A DNA stretch of 64,000 bases from NCBI GenBank assembly GCA_013138865.1, contig WTBY01000003.1:1-64000 (forward strand), in the 5' to 3' direction. The DNA comes from Helicobacteraceae bacterium. GTDB lineage: Bacteria; Campylobacterota; Campylobacteria; Campylobacterales; Sulfurimonadaceae. Position numbers and translations under genes: made by a program. Below the pieces are notes generated by a model. It was not told the origin of the DNA, ran no database searches, and saw only the letters and a program-made list of their open reading frames with translations. Of the stretch, positions 50,894 through 59,930 are shown in pieces (position 1 is the first letter of the stretch; each line of letters begins with the position of its first letter).

Positions 50894-52647
50894 TAAAAAA
50901 GACCTCCTACTTGAAGTACTACTATAAATGCGATCGCAATATATGAAAAAAGTTTCAAATATTTTGGTGCAATTTCATAGTAGTGAGTTGAGACTATAAA
51001 CTCATCTTTTTCACCACAGTTGTACTCTTTTGATCTTGGTGTATTTTTGAAAGTTGCATATTTAAAAAGTAGTGGAGTTGCTACAAGTAGAAGTGTTGGG
51101 ACTACTAGTTCATAAACCTTAATAGTTTTAAGATCGATCATAAACAGAACTCCTGCTACTAAAAGTAGAAAAAGTGCAAATGATGGAATAAAATATTTCC
51201 ATGCCAACTTTTCTTTAGAGAAATTTTGAAAAACCTCTTTAGTAAATAGTTTTGAAGTGACTTTAAAATATAAAATAGCTAATACAACACTACCTAAGAC
51301 TAATAGAGCTAAGACGATCGCATTTAGTGGGTTGTTCAGTATCTGATCGCTGATCGCAGTTATAGCTAAAAACTTAGCTACAAATGCACCAAATGGAGGA
51401 AGTGTAAGTGAAGCAAAACCTACCATAATAAAAAACAGTGTCTTAGGTGCTATATTTATAAGTGAGTCAATATCACTAATATATTTAAGATGATAGTTCT
51501 TCTCTAAAATTCCCGCTTGTAAAAATAGTAGAGCTTTTGAGACTGCATGAAAACATAAAAGGATCATAGCCGCCGTTGTAGCTTCTGGAGTTCCATAAGC
51601 AGCAAGCGAGATCATTAACGCTAAAAGTGCGATCGTTGAGAGTCCTAAGACCTCTTTAAAAAAGTCTTTATTTAGTGCCATAACTGAAGCTACTAAAAAT
51701 ACAAATGCACCAAAAAGTGAGAGTGTAATAGAGACAAATGGTGTAAAAGCAGGTGAAAGTTTTAAAATTAAAAATGGAGCAATTTTAACCATTGTAGCAC
51801 TATGTAAAATAGCACTTACTGGAGTTGGCGCAACCATAGCACCAAGTAACCAACTCTGAAATGGTAAAGAAGCTCCTTTAACTAACGCTGCTACTATTAG
51901 AAGAGTAATAGGAATTAAAAAAGTGTTGTCTACTTTGCTTATAAGCTCTGAAAAGTAGATCGTTTCATAAGAAGTTATAGAAAAAATAAGTGCTAACAAT
52001 ATAGCCACGCCGCCTATTTGGTTCATCCAAAGTGCTTTGATCGAGTTTTGAGTTGCTACCTCATCTGCGCGGAAGCCTATAAGAATATAAGAACAAAGGG
52101 TAGTCAACTCAAAAAGTAAAAAGAACAATTCAATACTGTTAGCTGAAACAAGTGCATTCATAACACCTATGAAAAAGAGTAACATAGCAATAAAAATATT
52201 TTTCTTTTTAGCAGAAATATCTTCATGTTCTATGTATTCTAATGCGTAAATAATGATTAGACCACCAACTATGTTAATAATTAAGTACATCATTATACTT
52301 AGTCCATCTACAACTATATCTAAGCCATCTTGAGCGGATGAGAGGTTTAAAACAATGGCATATAAAACTAGTTGCACAATAGCAAGAATAGAGACAAGGG
52401 TACTATTTTGAACACGTCCTCTATGTAAGAAATAGAGCAGAAGAAAAATATCTAGTGCAACTAACACTTCATGTATATAATGAGGAATATTAAAAGATAC
52501 AGCACTACTAAATGTAGTGTTAACAGCTACCGTAGCAAGTGAAATAACAGATGTTATAACAACAAAGTTTCTTATTTTTAAACTCATTAATGGAATAAAA
52601 ATAGATAGAATAAATGGTGCAAAAATTAAAAAAACTATACTACTCAT
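50893..52647 (-). CDS. echA: EchA-like membrane subunit (NuoL/Mrp antiporter family)
   Basis: A 584-residue, about 16-helix membrane protein related to NuoL, HyfB and MrpA. The conserved 'LLFELTTLCSYILIG' and 'GASLPFQSWLLGAMVAPTPVSAILHSATMVK' (cut in quotation by its parts) hold the Glu, Lys and His of the proton channel. It couples ferredoxin-dependent H2 turnover to ion translocation. It is the first gene of the echABCDEF-protease operon, in the same order as in methanogen Ech. Confidence 0.88.
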   Translation of the reverse strand: MSSIVFLIFAPFILSIFIPLMSLKIRNFVVITSVISLATVAVNTTFSSAVSFNIPHYIHEVLVALDIFLLLYFLHRGRVQNSTLVSILAIVQLVLYAIVLNLSSAQDGLDIVVDGLSIMMYLIINIVGGLIIIYALEYIEHEDISAKKKNIFIAMLLFFIGVMNALVSANSIELFFLLFELTTLCSYILIGFRADEVATQNSIKALWMNQIGGVAILLALIFSITSYETIYFSELISKVDNTFLIPITLLIVAALVKGASLPFQSWLLGAMVAPTPVSAILHSATMVKIAPFLILKLSPAFTPFVSITLSLFGAFVFLVASVMALNKDFFKEVLGLSTIALLALMISLAAYGTPEATTAAMILLCFHAVSKALLFLQAGILEKNYHLKYISDIDSLINIAPKTLFFIMVGFASLTLPPFGAFVAKFLAITAISDQILNNPLNAIVLALLVLGSVVLAILYFKVTSKLFTKEVFQNFSKEKLAWKYFIPSFALFLLLVAGVLFMIDLKTIKVYELVVPTLLLVATPLLFKYATFKNTPRSKEYNCGEKDEFIVSTHYYEIAPKYLKLFSYIAIAFIVVLQVGGLF

Positions 52648-52705
52648 TTGCTAACCTTTTATTCATTTAACAGTATGATAACATAAAAGGTTAGATAATA
52701 TTTAA

Positions 52706-53047
52706 TTAAAGTTTAAGTACGCTGTTTACCCTAGCAATAGTATCTTTTTTAGCAAGTGAGAGAATAACAACACTCTTCTCTTTAGCTTGAAGTGAGTGCA
52801 TAACTGAAGGTTCTACTGCGATCATATCACCTACATTTAAAATGATATTTTCGCCATTAATGCCAAAGTCTATTGCACCTTTTAAAACCATAACAGTAAT
52901 AGCACCCGGTGCATTATGCTCTTTCATAATTTGATCTTTTTCAAAAGCTATACGGATCTCTTTTGAATGAGCTGTATTTATTAACGGTTTAATTACTACT
53001 TTTTCATTGTCGTATGTTACATCTTTTAAAAATGAGGCTACTACCAT
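52706..53047 (-). CDS. Small cupin protein
   Basis: A 113-residue single-domain cupin. The second cupin motif is clear ('GDMIAVEPSVMHSLQAKEKS', cut), and 'KEHNAPGAITVMVLKGAIDFG', cut, is the first, with His at the expected metal site. Such proteins often bind a metal ion or a small ligand; no reaction can be assigned. It sits one base after the unknown gene 53049-53699. Confidence 0.72.
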   Translation of the reverse strand: MVVASFLKDVTYDNEKVVIKPLINTAHSKEIRIAFEKDQIMKEHNAPGAITVMVLKGAIDFGINGENIILNVGDMIAVEPSVMHSLQAKEKSVVILSLAKKDTIARVNSVLKL

Positions 53048-53048
53048 G

Positions 53049-53699
53049 TTACTCTCCTAAATTTATTTTGAAAAATTGAGCTGCTTCAATCTGGTCATTT
53101 GTCAGCTCTTCTTTTTCATAATCTTCGTCATTTTTCACTAAAGACTCTACTTTATCTTTTACAAACTTAAAAGCGACTTCTCTTATATGAACAAGATCGC
53201 TACTAAAACCTAAACCACTAAACATGTATGGCTCTTCATTTTCAAGGCAAAGAATAGTAATATCACACTTAAGTTCGAGCTCTTCTACGATCGTTCTATA
53301 GTTTATATTAAACTCACAAGCATGCCAACCTATCTCTTCAAGCTCTTTGTCCTCAAACTCTGAGATCCCATCAGGTGAAGTGTCGTCATATAGTGCACTC
53401 TTTTTATTTAACTCTATTATTTCAGTCCACGCGCTATTTGCTTTAAAAAGTAGTTTTTCGCCATCTTCAACAAGCTTATAGTTAGCACCTAAAACATTGT
53501 TCAGTGAAGGAGTAGCAGAAAGTTTAGAGTTACCATCTACTTTAGCAGTTCCTTTAAAGAGTAAAATATCTTCACTTTTAGGTTCTAAAGTCACTTTACC
53601 ATCAGTAGTAATAAAAAACTCTCTGTTTGAATTAAGAGCATTTAAAAATGAGCTCTTTTCAATGTAGATAATTTCTTTGTTAAGATTGAACTTTTTCAT
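53049..53699 (-). CDS. Unrecognised 216-residue protein
   Basis: No family is recognised. The protein is acidic, soluble (no signal peptide or membrane helix) and appears to be beta-rich in its first half ('ITTDGKVTLEPKSEDILLFKG', cut) and helical at the C-terminus. Cys occurs at about 128, 145 and 151. It stands between a cupin and the Mn-dependent pyrophosphatase, with gaps of one and three bases, so the three are co-transcribed. Confidence 0.6.
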   Translation of the reverse strand: MKKFNLNKEIIYIEKSSFLNALNSNREFFITTDGKVTLEPKSEDILLFKGTAKVDGNSKLSATPSLNNVLGANYKLVEDGEKLLFKANSAWTEIIELNKKSALYDDTSPDGISEFEDKELEEIGWHACEFNINYRTIVEELELKCDITILCLENEEPYMFSGLGFSSDLVHIREVAFKFVKDKVESLVKNDEDYEKEELTNDQIEAAQFFKINLGE

Positions 53700-53702
53700 A
53701 AC

Positions 53703-54620
53703 TTAAAACTGCTTCTCTAAAAAAGGAATGATCTGTTTTTTACGACTCATCACATCTTGTAACCAAACTTGAGCATCTTCTAGTTTCATATTAAAAGCCG
53801 ACTCTATTTTAGACTCATCATCACTTACAACTAGAAGTTGTGAACCTTCTTTCATAATGTCTGTTAAAAGAAGAAGAACACTGTGACGCTCACCTTCACT
53901 TTTAAGAGTTTTCATATCAGCTAAAAGCTCAGCCTTCATATCATCAAAAACACTCAAATCAACAACTTCTAGTTGCCCAACACCGATCTTTACACTACCC
54001 ATGTTGAAGTCTTTAAAGTCACGTAAGATCAGCTCACGCATAGTTGCACCAACTACGGCAGACTTAACTATAAACATCTCCATACCAAGTCCTTTAAAGT
54101 CTTCAACACCTGCTATCACAGCTAACTCTTTAACAGCTTTAGTGTCCTCTTTAGTACAAGTTGGTGACTTGAAAATAACAGTATCACTAAGAATTGCACA
54201 TAACATAACTGATGCTAACTCTTTTGGGATCTCTATATTGTGATAGTCAAACATCTGCTTAATAATTGTGTTCGTACATCCTACTGGTCTGATCCAACAC
54301 TCAAGTGGTGCTGAAGTAGTAATATCACCTAACTTGTGATGGTCTACTATACCTAAAATATTTGCTTCTTTAATATCTTGAGGTGCTTGTGCTAAGTCAG
54401 AAAAGTCAACTAAATAAACATCTTCACCTGCATAAGAAGTTTTAAGTTCAGGTGAGGGAGTATTAAATTTATTTAGGATCCAAGATGTTTCAGGATTTAG
54501 TTCACCTTGACGTGTAGGAGTACACTTCTCACCAAGTCTGTTTTTTAAATAGCTAAGTGAAATAGCTCCTACGATCGAGTCCGAGTCTGGTGTTGTGTGT
54601 CCGAATATGTATGTTGACAT
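53703..54620 (-). CDS. ppaC: Manganese-dependent inorganic pyrophosphatase
   Basis: A 305-residue DHH-family (class II) pyrophosphatase that hydrolyses PPi to phosphate. Motifs: 'GHTTPDSDSI' (His8, Asp12, Asp14), 'GIVDHHKLGD' (the DHH signature) and a C-terminal DHHA2 domain ending 'SRKKQIIPFLEKQF'. These are the manganese ligands and the catalytic basic residues. Length is normal. Confidence 0.93.
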   Translation of the reverse strand: MSTYIFGHTTPDSDSIVGAISLSYLKNRLGEKCTPTRQGELNPETSWILNKFNTPSPELKTSYAGEDVYLVDFSDLAQAPQDIKEANILGIVDHHKLGDITTSAPLECWIRPVGCTNTIIKQMFDYHNIEIPKELASVMLCAILSDTVIFKSPTCTKEDTKAVKELAVIAGVEDFKGLGMEMFIVKSAVVGATMRELILRDFKDFNMGSVKIGVGQLEVVDLSVFDDMKAELLADMKTLKSEGERHSVLLLLTDIMKEGSQLLVVSDDESKIESAFNMKLEDAQVWLQDVMSRKKQIIPFLEKQF

Positions 54621-54632
54621 TTTTAATTTCCT

Positions 54633-55058
54633 CTATTTGTTTTGTTGAAAAAATGGGCTGTTAATACTATCTACTATCTCTCTGCCTTGATCTGACAGCT
54701 CTTTATAATGAAAAATTAGTTTAGCTGACTCTTGCACATATTCAGCTATCTGTTTATCTATAGTTGCTAAATTATATTTGCATTTAAGCCCAAGCGTAAT
54801 CTCATCCATTTTAAATATCTCATCAAGTTCTCTGTATATTTCAACAATTCTTTCCATATATTGAAGTGTTCTATTTCTAATATCTAAGAATTTAGGAGAC
54901 TTCTCCACTATCTCTTTTATATCATCGATCGCTATATTAGCCATTTGATCAAAGAGTTTTTCATACTCTTCTTGTTGAGCTACAAAGTTTGTAGAGACTA
55001 TAAAGTTATGAATTTTAGCTTTAAATTTAGGGTACTCTTCACTGAATTTTTCTTGCAT
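54633..55058 (-). CDS. Unrecognised helical protein
   Basis: A 141-residue protein predicted to be almost wholly alpha-helical, with heptad-like spacing and no Cys-rich, signal or membrane features. No known domain is recognised. It is the first gene before ppaC (12-base gap) and next to the decayed mobile region. Role unknown. Confidence 0.6.
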   Translation of the reverse strand: MQEKFSEEYPKFKAKIHNFIVSTNFVAQQEEYEKLFDQMANIAIDDIKEIVEKSPKFLDIRNRTLQYMERIVEIYRELDEIFKMDEITLGLKCKYNLATIDKQIAEYVQESAKLIFHYKELSDQGREIVDSINSPFFQQNK

Positions 55059-55110
55059 ATTAAGTCCAAATTATAAAAAAATTTTTGAATTATAACCTAT
55101 TGTTTAAAAT

Positions 55111-55314
55111 TCAACTTGAAACGTTAATTTTAGATGAAAAAGTAGACTTGATTTTAGAATTGGTGAAAGAAAAAATTAATAGAAGTATTAAAGAGGTGCT
55201 AGCATTTTTGAATTGGTGCTTATATATCCTATTCAGATATAACTTATAAATACCAAATATAAAAATAATAGCAGTTAATACTGCTCCAACTACAAAAACA
55301 ATACTTGCATCCAT
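55111..55314 (-). CDS. Small membrane protein behind the integrase remnant
   Basis: A 67-codon frame with one strong N-terminal membrane helix ('IVFVVGAVLTAIIFIFGI', residues 5-22), a basic segment 'NRIYKHQFKN' and a Ser/Thr-rich tail with a weaker hydrophobic stretch. It starts in a TAATG overlap with the integrase stop, and the preceding AAAGGATCT is the same signal as in pairs B and C (GGAT then TAATG). It may be a fourth member of the short-peptide series with an extended tail. It could also be chance coding in decayed DNA. Confidence 0.4.
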   Translation of the reverse strand: MDASIVFVVGAVLTAIIFIFGIYKLYLNRIYKHQFKNASTSLILLLIFSFTNSKIKSTFSSKINVSS

Positions 55315-55652
55315 TAAAGATCCTTTATCTCTTTTGTTTTATTCATTTTCGAAACTACATAAGTATATATCATAGTAGTTTCAACACTTTTATGTCCCAA
55401 TAGTTCTTGAATACTTCTTAAATCTATTCCAGCTTGAAGTAAATGAGTTGCATATGAGTGTCTAAATATGTGTGAAGTTACTCTTTTATTTAAGTTAGCT
55501 TTTTGAGAAGCATTTTTAATATTTCTACCTAAAGTTTTAGGATGAATATGATGTTGTCTAATTATATTACTTTTAGGGTCTTTTGAAACTTTTGCCATAG
55601 GAAAAATAAATTGCCATATAGACTCAAACTTAGCATTTGGATATTTTTTCAC
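55314..55652 (-). pseudogene. Integron-type tyrosine integrase, C-terminal remnant
   Basis: 112 codons that correspond to the last third of an IntI-like tyrosine recombinase. '[18 protein letters not shown]' matches the extra segment found in integron integrases, and 'HHIHPKTL' follows. The catalytic H61-x-x-R64, H87 and nucleophile Tyr96 ('TTMIYTYV') are intact. The N-terminal core-binding domain and first catalytic Arg are missing; an in-frame stop lies some 12 codons upstream of the GTG at 55652. The last residues '[12 protein letters not shown]' resemble the tail of the two-helix proteins of pairs B and C, so a fusion is possible. Confidence 0.7.
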
Positions 55653-55680
55653 TCTTGTGCTCTTAGTGCTTGGACATTCT

Positions 55681-55785
55681 CATTACTTAAGTCAACTGTC
55701 ACGCGATCAGTTAAAATAAGCAGGTAGAAAGCTAGAAAAATATAAAGAAAATCATTTTACACCGCGAGACATGAAAGACATCTAA
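55681..55785 (+). pseudogene. Relic coding tail ending in an attC-like core
   Basis: An open frame of 34 codons broken by one TAA (55717-55719); the last part reads 'AGRKLEKYKENHFTPRDMKDI'-like residues (cut here to 'YKENHFTPRDMKDI'). Its stop lies inside ATCTAAC (55780-55786), which fits the RYYYAAC core in which integron cassette genes often end. The protein family is not recognised. Confidence 0.35.
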
Positions 55786-55834
55786 CAAAATCTCGTAGCC
55801 AATAAATGCCCTAGCTGTCATTTATTGGCTAGAG
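55780..55834 (+). repeat. attC-like element with 13-bp hairpin
   Basis: ATCTAAC (RYYYAAC core, 55780-55786) is followed by a long hairpin: TAGCCAATAAATG (55796-55808) pairs perfectly with CATTTATTGGCTA (55819-55831), and three more pairs CTC/GAG (55792-55794 / 55832-55834) continue past one unpaired G (55795), like the extrahelical base of attC sites. A matching GTTRRRY core is not seen on the right, so the site is degenerate or the resemblance is partial. Confidence 0.4.
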
Positions 55835-55985
55835 TCAATGCCTCTTATTATCCCACCCGTTAAAAATAAAAAATATACTTTATTTGCAAATCTCTTTACA
55901 GACTTATGGAATACCAAAATCAAATATCATTGTATATAAAGAATATTTTGATGAAAATTTCGAACTAGACAAACTAAATGTCTAA
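55833..55985 (+). pseudogene. Second relic coding tail
   Basis: A 50-codon frame without an ATG that ends 'YKEYFDENFELDKLNV' and stops inside GTCTAAC (55980-55986). The last 28 residues have normal protein composition; the part upstream does not. It looks like the 3' end of a cassette gene whose start is lost. Family unknown. Confidence 0.35.
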
Positions 55986-56003
55986 CAAAACACAGAGACT
56001 GTG
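55980..56003 (+). repeat. Second attC-like core with short hairpin
   Basis: GTCTAAC (55980-55986) fits RYYYAAC and is followed by CACAG (55991-55995) / CTGTG (55999-56003), a 5-bp hairpin. It is 200 bases from the first such core and in the same orientation. The hairpin is too short for a normal attC, so this is weaker than the first. Confidence 0.3.
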
Positions 56004-56324
56004 AAATAACTAAACCCAAAACTGGAGTGGTAACATAAATTCATACTTAGAATTAACGACTTAATAGCCTTTTATTTTATATAGATTCTATAATTATAAT
56101 ATTAAACTGTTTAACTAGGTGTTGCACTTACTATTTGAATTGGCGTATGTAAGAAAATATGCATCTTTTAAGAGAAAACTGTTTATTTTACTAAATTTAT
56201 TAAATTAGTCTTAAAAAATTTAGTTTTTGTAAGTTTTAGTGCTTGTAGTTAAAAATAATTTTTGGTGTTTGCTTAAAGTAGCTCTTTAAAGCTTTAAGAA
56301 GTCCTATAGATAGGAGTTTCTAAG

Positions 56325-56400
56325 TGGTGGCCTGTCTCGGAATCGAACCAAGGACACAGTGATTTTCAGTCACTTGCTCTACCGACTGAGCTAACAGGCC
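56325..56400 (-). tRNA. tRNA-Phe (GAA)
   Basis: A 76-base cloverleaf on the minus strand. Acceptor GGCCTGT pairs with ACAGGCC, the discriminator is A and CCA is encoded. The anticodon loop CTGAAAA gives GAA (Phe); the D-loop 'AGCTCAGTCGGTAGAGC' and T-arm 'TTGGTTCGATTCCGA' are standard. Its 3' end faces the decayed integrase region. Confidence 0.97.
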
Positions 56401-56431
56401 TTATTTGGTAGGGTGGAATTATACCATTATT

Positions 56432-57649
56432 TTATAAATTCTTTCTTAAATCTTTAACAGCTTCTTTAAATTGATCTCCACGATCGCTATATGAGTTAAA
56501 TTGATCTAAGCTTGCGGCAGCTGGAGAGAGCATGGCAACGGTGTGCGTACCGTGAATTTTGTCTATCTCTTCTATAGCATTATGAAGTGTATGACACTCT
56601 AAAAAAGGTATCATATATTTTTTTGCCAATTCTATAAGTCGTATTTCATTTTTGCCTATAGTGAAAATTTTAACATTTAGCTTTACTAATTCATGAAATA
56701 GTGTCTCTAGTTCTACTCCCTTATCATCTCCACCCAAAATAATATATATATTTTGGTAAGTATCGTATGACTTAAGAGCAGCTAGTGTTGCGTCAATATT
56801 TGTAGCTTTTGAGTCATTTACCCAAACTCTTCCATGCTCATCATTTAACTTCTCTTGTCGGTGAGGATCAAGTTTAAAGTTATTTATTTTTTCATACTGA
56901 GTTCGATCATATAAAATTTTGTCTACAGCTAATGCGATCACCGCGTCAAGTAAAAAAGCACCTTTATAATTAAGTTTAGTTGTATCTATATCAAAATACT
57001 TAGCTAAGTCTTCTGCATCGTTGTAACCTATTTTAAAGGCATTTGTTGGTGTATCTAGCAGAGCGTTAGGCAGAATAACTATCTCTTTATCTTTCATAGT
57101 TGACAGAGGCTTTAACTTTGCTTGCTTATACTCTTCTAGTCCACCATGCCATGAGATATGATCAGGTGTGATTGGAAGTAGCACATATATGTTAGGTGAA
57201 GCTTTATTTATATAGTGAAGAGAAAAAGAACTTGTCTCTAGTATCCAAATAGGTGCTTTTTCATCTAGTTCAGCTAATGGAGTTCCAATATTTCCTCCAC
57301 TAAGTGCTCCTTTATCTGAAAGCAAATCTGTCATCATTTGTGTAGTTGTTGTTTTTCCATTAGTTCCACTGATCCAAATAGTGTAAGGCATCTGATCGAC
57401 ATAAAAATCATATTCACTTATTAAATTTTTAGCTCTAAGTATGAGCGGGTTATTTGGAGCTATTCCAGGTGATGGAATTTCACACGTAGAATTTTCTGAT
57501 ATAAACTCAGAAGCTGGATATATATGGTTGCCATCTTTATCTTGAAAATACGAAGTTATACTATCGTCATAAAAGTTAGATGCACCATATTTTTTTGCCA
57601 TAGCTTTTGTTGTTTTTCCATAACCAAAAAAAGTAAGAGCTCTTTTCAT
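56432..57649 (-). CDS. murD: UDP-N-acetylmuramoyl-alanine--D-glutamate ligase
   Basis: MurD adds D-Glu to UDP-MurNAc-L-Ala in peptidoglycan synthesis, using ATP. The 405-residue protein has the Mur ligase P-loop 'ISGTNGKTTTTQM', the 'ILETSSFSLHY' substrate loop, 'DSKATNIDATLAAL' and 'ILGGDDKG' segments. It is short for MurD (often about 440), which is usual in this phylum. It is one base downstream of mraY, so they are transcribed together. Confidence 0.93.
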   Translation of the reverse strand: MKRALTFFGYGKTTKAMAKKYGASNFYDDSITSYFQDKDGNHIYPASEFISENSTCEIPSPGIAPNNPLILRAKNLISEYDFYVDQMPYTIWISGTNGKTTTTQMMTDLLSDKGALSGGNIGTPLAELDEKAPIWILETSSFSLHYINKASPNIYVLLPITPDHISWHGGLEEYKQAKLKPLSTMKDKEIVILPNALLDTPTNAFKIGYNDAEDLAKYFDIDTTKLNYKGAFLLDAVIALAVDKILYDRTQYEKINNFKLDPHRQEKLNDEHGRVWVNDSKATNIDATLAALKSYDTYQNIYIILGGDDKGVELETLFHELVKLNVKIFTIGKNEIRLIELAKKYMIPFLECHTLHNAIEEIDKIHGTHTVAMLSPAAASLDQFNSYSDRGDQFKEAVKDLRKNL

Positions 57650-58711
57650 TTAACGGAATTTCAATGATACTAATGCTAAAAGGTTTGAGAGCATTGCTAT
57701 GATCCAAAACCTTACTATAATTTTATTCTCTGCCCAATTTTTCATCTCAAAATGGTGGTGAATTGGTGCCATAAGAAAAATACGTTTTTTACGAAATTTG
57801 TAACTTCCAACTTGTAAAATAACTGAAACTGTCTCTATTACAAATATAAGACCTATTACAAGTAGCAGTATCTCACTTTTAGAAATTATTGCCATGTAGG
57901 CTATAAATGCACCAAGCGCAAGAGAACCACTATCCCCCATAAAAACTTCTGCTGGGTGGCAGTTAAACCATAAAAAACCAACTAAGCTACCTATAAGTGC
58001 TGCAGCTATGATCGCAACTTCTCCTACTGGAAAGTTAGGTAAAAGAAGATATGAACTTATTACAGCGTTACCTGTTATGTATGTGATTACTGCTAGTGAT
58101 CCAAGTGAAAAGATGGATGGAACTGTAGCTAAACCATCTAACCCATCAGTTAAATTTACTGCATTAGATGTAGCAACTATAACTAACATCCAAAAAGGTA
58201 TGCTATATATATTCATATTTACAACAGCATTTTTTAGAAATGGTACATATAATTCACTATTAAAATCTGCAAATGCAAAAAGGTAGGTAGCTATAATTAA
58301 TGCACTTAAAACTTGCAAAGTTAGTTTTGCTCGTGCTGAGAGACCTGCTAGGTTCTCATTCTTTTTTACTTTTGAAAAATCATCTTGAAAGCCTATTAAT
58401 GAGAAAAGAAGCAGTGTTGTAATACCTGCAATAGCGAAGCAATTACTTAAATCAACACTTAACAAAGATGCCATTATGGTAGACACTATAAACACTATTC
58501 CACCCATGGTCGGTGTTAAAGCCTTCTCTTTATGAGACTCTGGTGCATACTCATTTATAGGCTGTGTGTTAGAAGATTTTTGTGCCCATTTTATAAATTT
58601 AGGCATTAAAAACATAGTAAATAACAGAGCTAAGAAAAAAGCAAATCCTGCACGAACGGTTATGTATTGAAAAAGATTTAGTTGAAATGTTTCATAGTAC
58701 CAATATAGCAT
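57650..58711 (-). CDS. mraY: Phospho-MurNAc-pentapeptide transferase
   Basis: MraY makes lipid I on the inner face of the membrane by moving phospho-MurNAc-pentapeptide to undecaprenyl phosphate. The 353-residue, ten-helix protein has '[10 protein letters not shown]', 'QDDFSKV' (the Asp pair), '[13 protein letters not shown]', '[11 protein letters not shown]' and 'PIHHHFE', all family hallmarks. It is followed directly by murD; the other dcw-cluster genes are outside the window. Confidence 0.95.
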   Translation of the reverse strand: MLYWYYETFQLNLFQYITVRAGFAFFLALLFTMFLMPKFIKWAQKSSNTQPINEYAPESHKEKALTPTMGGIVFIVSTIMASLLSVDLSNCFAIAGITTLLLFSLIGFQDDFSKVKKNENLAGLSARAKLTLQVLSALIIATYLFAFADFNSELYVPFLKNAVVNMNIYSIPFWMLVIVATSNAVNLTDGLDGLATVPSIFSLGSLAVITYITGNAVISSYLLLPNFPVGEVAIIAAALIGSLVGFLWFNCHPAEVFMGDSGSLALGAFIAYMAIISKSEILLLVIGLIFVIETVSVILQVGSYKFRKKRIFLMAPIHHHFEMKNWAENKIIVRFWIIAMLSNLLALVSLKFR

Positions 58712-58817
58712 TAATATATAACTTTCATTTGAAATTTAAAACGATATTTTAGCATAAATATACGATATTTTAAACTTTTTTATACTAGAGTACTACAATT
58801 ACAGTAAGTGGAGTACC

Positions 58818-59930
58818 ATGAAAAAGATTTTAGAAGAGAAAGCACTAGCAATTAGTATATTTACCGCTATTTTATATATGCTTTTTGGAAATAGTTGGCT
58901 TAGTAACTTAGAAAATACACCAGTTATACTTGGGCAATTTATTATAGTATTTGGTATTATGTTAGTGTCATCTTTTGGTGTCGTTAAACATGCAGATATG
59001 TTAGCTATTAAACTTGGTGAACCGTATGGCACTCTTATTTTAACACTAGCTGTTATATCTATAGAAGTTGTTGCCATTGTAGCCGTTATGTTAACAGGAA
59101 AGTACAACCCTACTCTTGGGCGTGATATGATGTTCTCTGTTATTATGATAGTACTTAATGGACTTATAGGAATTTCACTTTTAGTTGGTGGGATTAAGCA
59201 TATTCAGCAACAGTATAATTTACAAGGAACAAATACATATCTTTCAATGATAGCAATTTTAGTAATTGTAAGTATGGTGTTGCCAAATTATACTCAAGCA
59301 ACTGAAGCAGGAACATTCTCCCATTCTCAAACAATATTTATTATTATTATAACACTTGGACTATATTTACTATTTTTATTTATGCAATCACTTCGTCATC
59401 GAGATTTTTTTATGGCTCCCACCTCTTCTAATGATAAAGTTTTACATGATGCTAGTAATTTTGTATCTATTGGCTATCACTCAGTATTGTTAGTTCTTTA
59501 TATGTTGCCTATAGTTATTTTGTCTAAAAAGTTAGCCATTATGATCAACCATGGTATTACATCAGCTGATTTACCAGTTGCACTAGGTGGCCTTTTAGTT
59601 GCTATTTTAGTATTAGCTCCTGAGGGTGTTGCATCTGTAAAAGCAGCTCTTGCTAATCAAATTCAAAGATCTATAAACATCTGTTTGGGATCAGCCTTAG
59701 CGACAATTTCTTTGACTGTTCCAGCAATTTTAATTATAGGTCTCATAACATCAAAGACTATTGTATTAGGTCTGAATGGGGTAGATATTGTAATGCTTTT
59801 AACCACTCTATTTGTAAGTGTTATAAACTTAAGTAGTGGAAAAAGTAATGTTATACAAGGTAGCATACATTTTATTCTATTTGCTCTTTATTTACTACTT
59901 CTTTTTGATAAATGTACGACTGGTTGCTAA
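58818..59930 (+). CDS. Calcium/proton antiporter (ChaA-like, CaCA family)
   Basis: A 370-residue, 11-helix cation exchanger. The two inverted alpha repeats of the family are visible: 'GEPYGTLILTLAVISIEV' and 'APEGVASVKAALANQIQRS', with the acidic residues that bind Ca2+. The first repeat is very close in style to E. coli ChaA. It exports Ca2+ (perhaps also Na+ or K+) against protons. The gene is divergent from mraY, and its stop overlaps the end of the kinase gene by four bases. Confidence 0.85.
   Translation: MKKILEEKALAISIFTAILYMLFGNSWLSNLENTPVILGQFIIVFGIMLVSSFGVVKHADMLAIKLGEPYGTLILTLAVISIEVVAIVAVMLTGKYNPTLGRDMMFSVIMIVLNGLIGISLLVGGIKHIQQQYNLQGTNTYLSMIAILVIVSMVLPNYTQATEAGTFSHSQTIFIIIITLGLYLLFLFMQSLRHRDFFMAPTSSNDKVLHDASNFVSIGYHSVLLVLYMLPIVILSKKLAIMINHGITSADLPVALGGLLVAILVLAPEGVASVKAALANQIQRSINICLGSALATISLTVPAILIIGLITSKTIVLGLNGVDIVMLLTTLFVSVINLSSGKSNVIQGSIHFILFALYLLLLFDKCTTGC

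Larger units (their letters stand above)
55653..56324. other. Decayed mobile/integron-like region
   Basis: This 672-base gap has no intact gene. It holds two coding tails on the + strand (ending 55785 and 55985), each finishing inside an attC-like core, and two hairpins. The part from 56004 to 56324 is AT-rich with no feature I can support. It lies between the integrase remnant and tRNA-Phe, a common integration site. Confidence 0.55.

Noticed and set aside
47677-52647. Part of a NADH dehydrogenase (complex I)
   Set aside because: The large subunit keeps both nickel-binding Cys pairs and the operon has a hydrogenase protease, so it is a hydrogenase.
56325-56400. Duplicate of the tRNA-Phe 3' end as an att site in the decayed region
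   Set aside because: No second copy of the tRNA end was found between 55111 and 56324.
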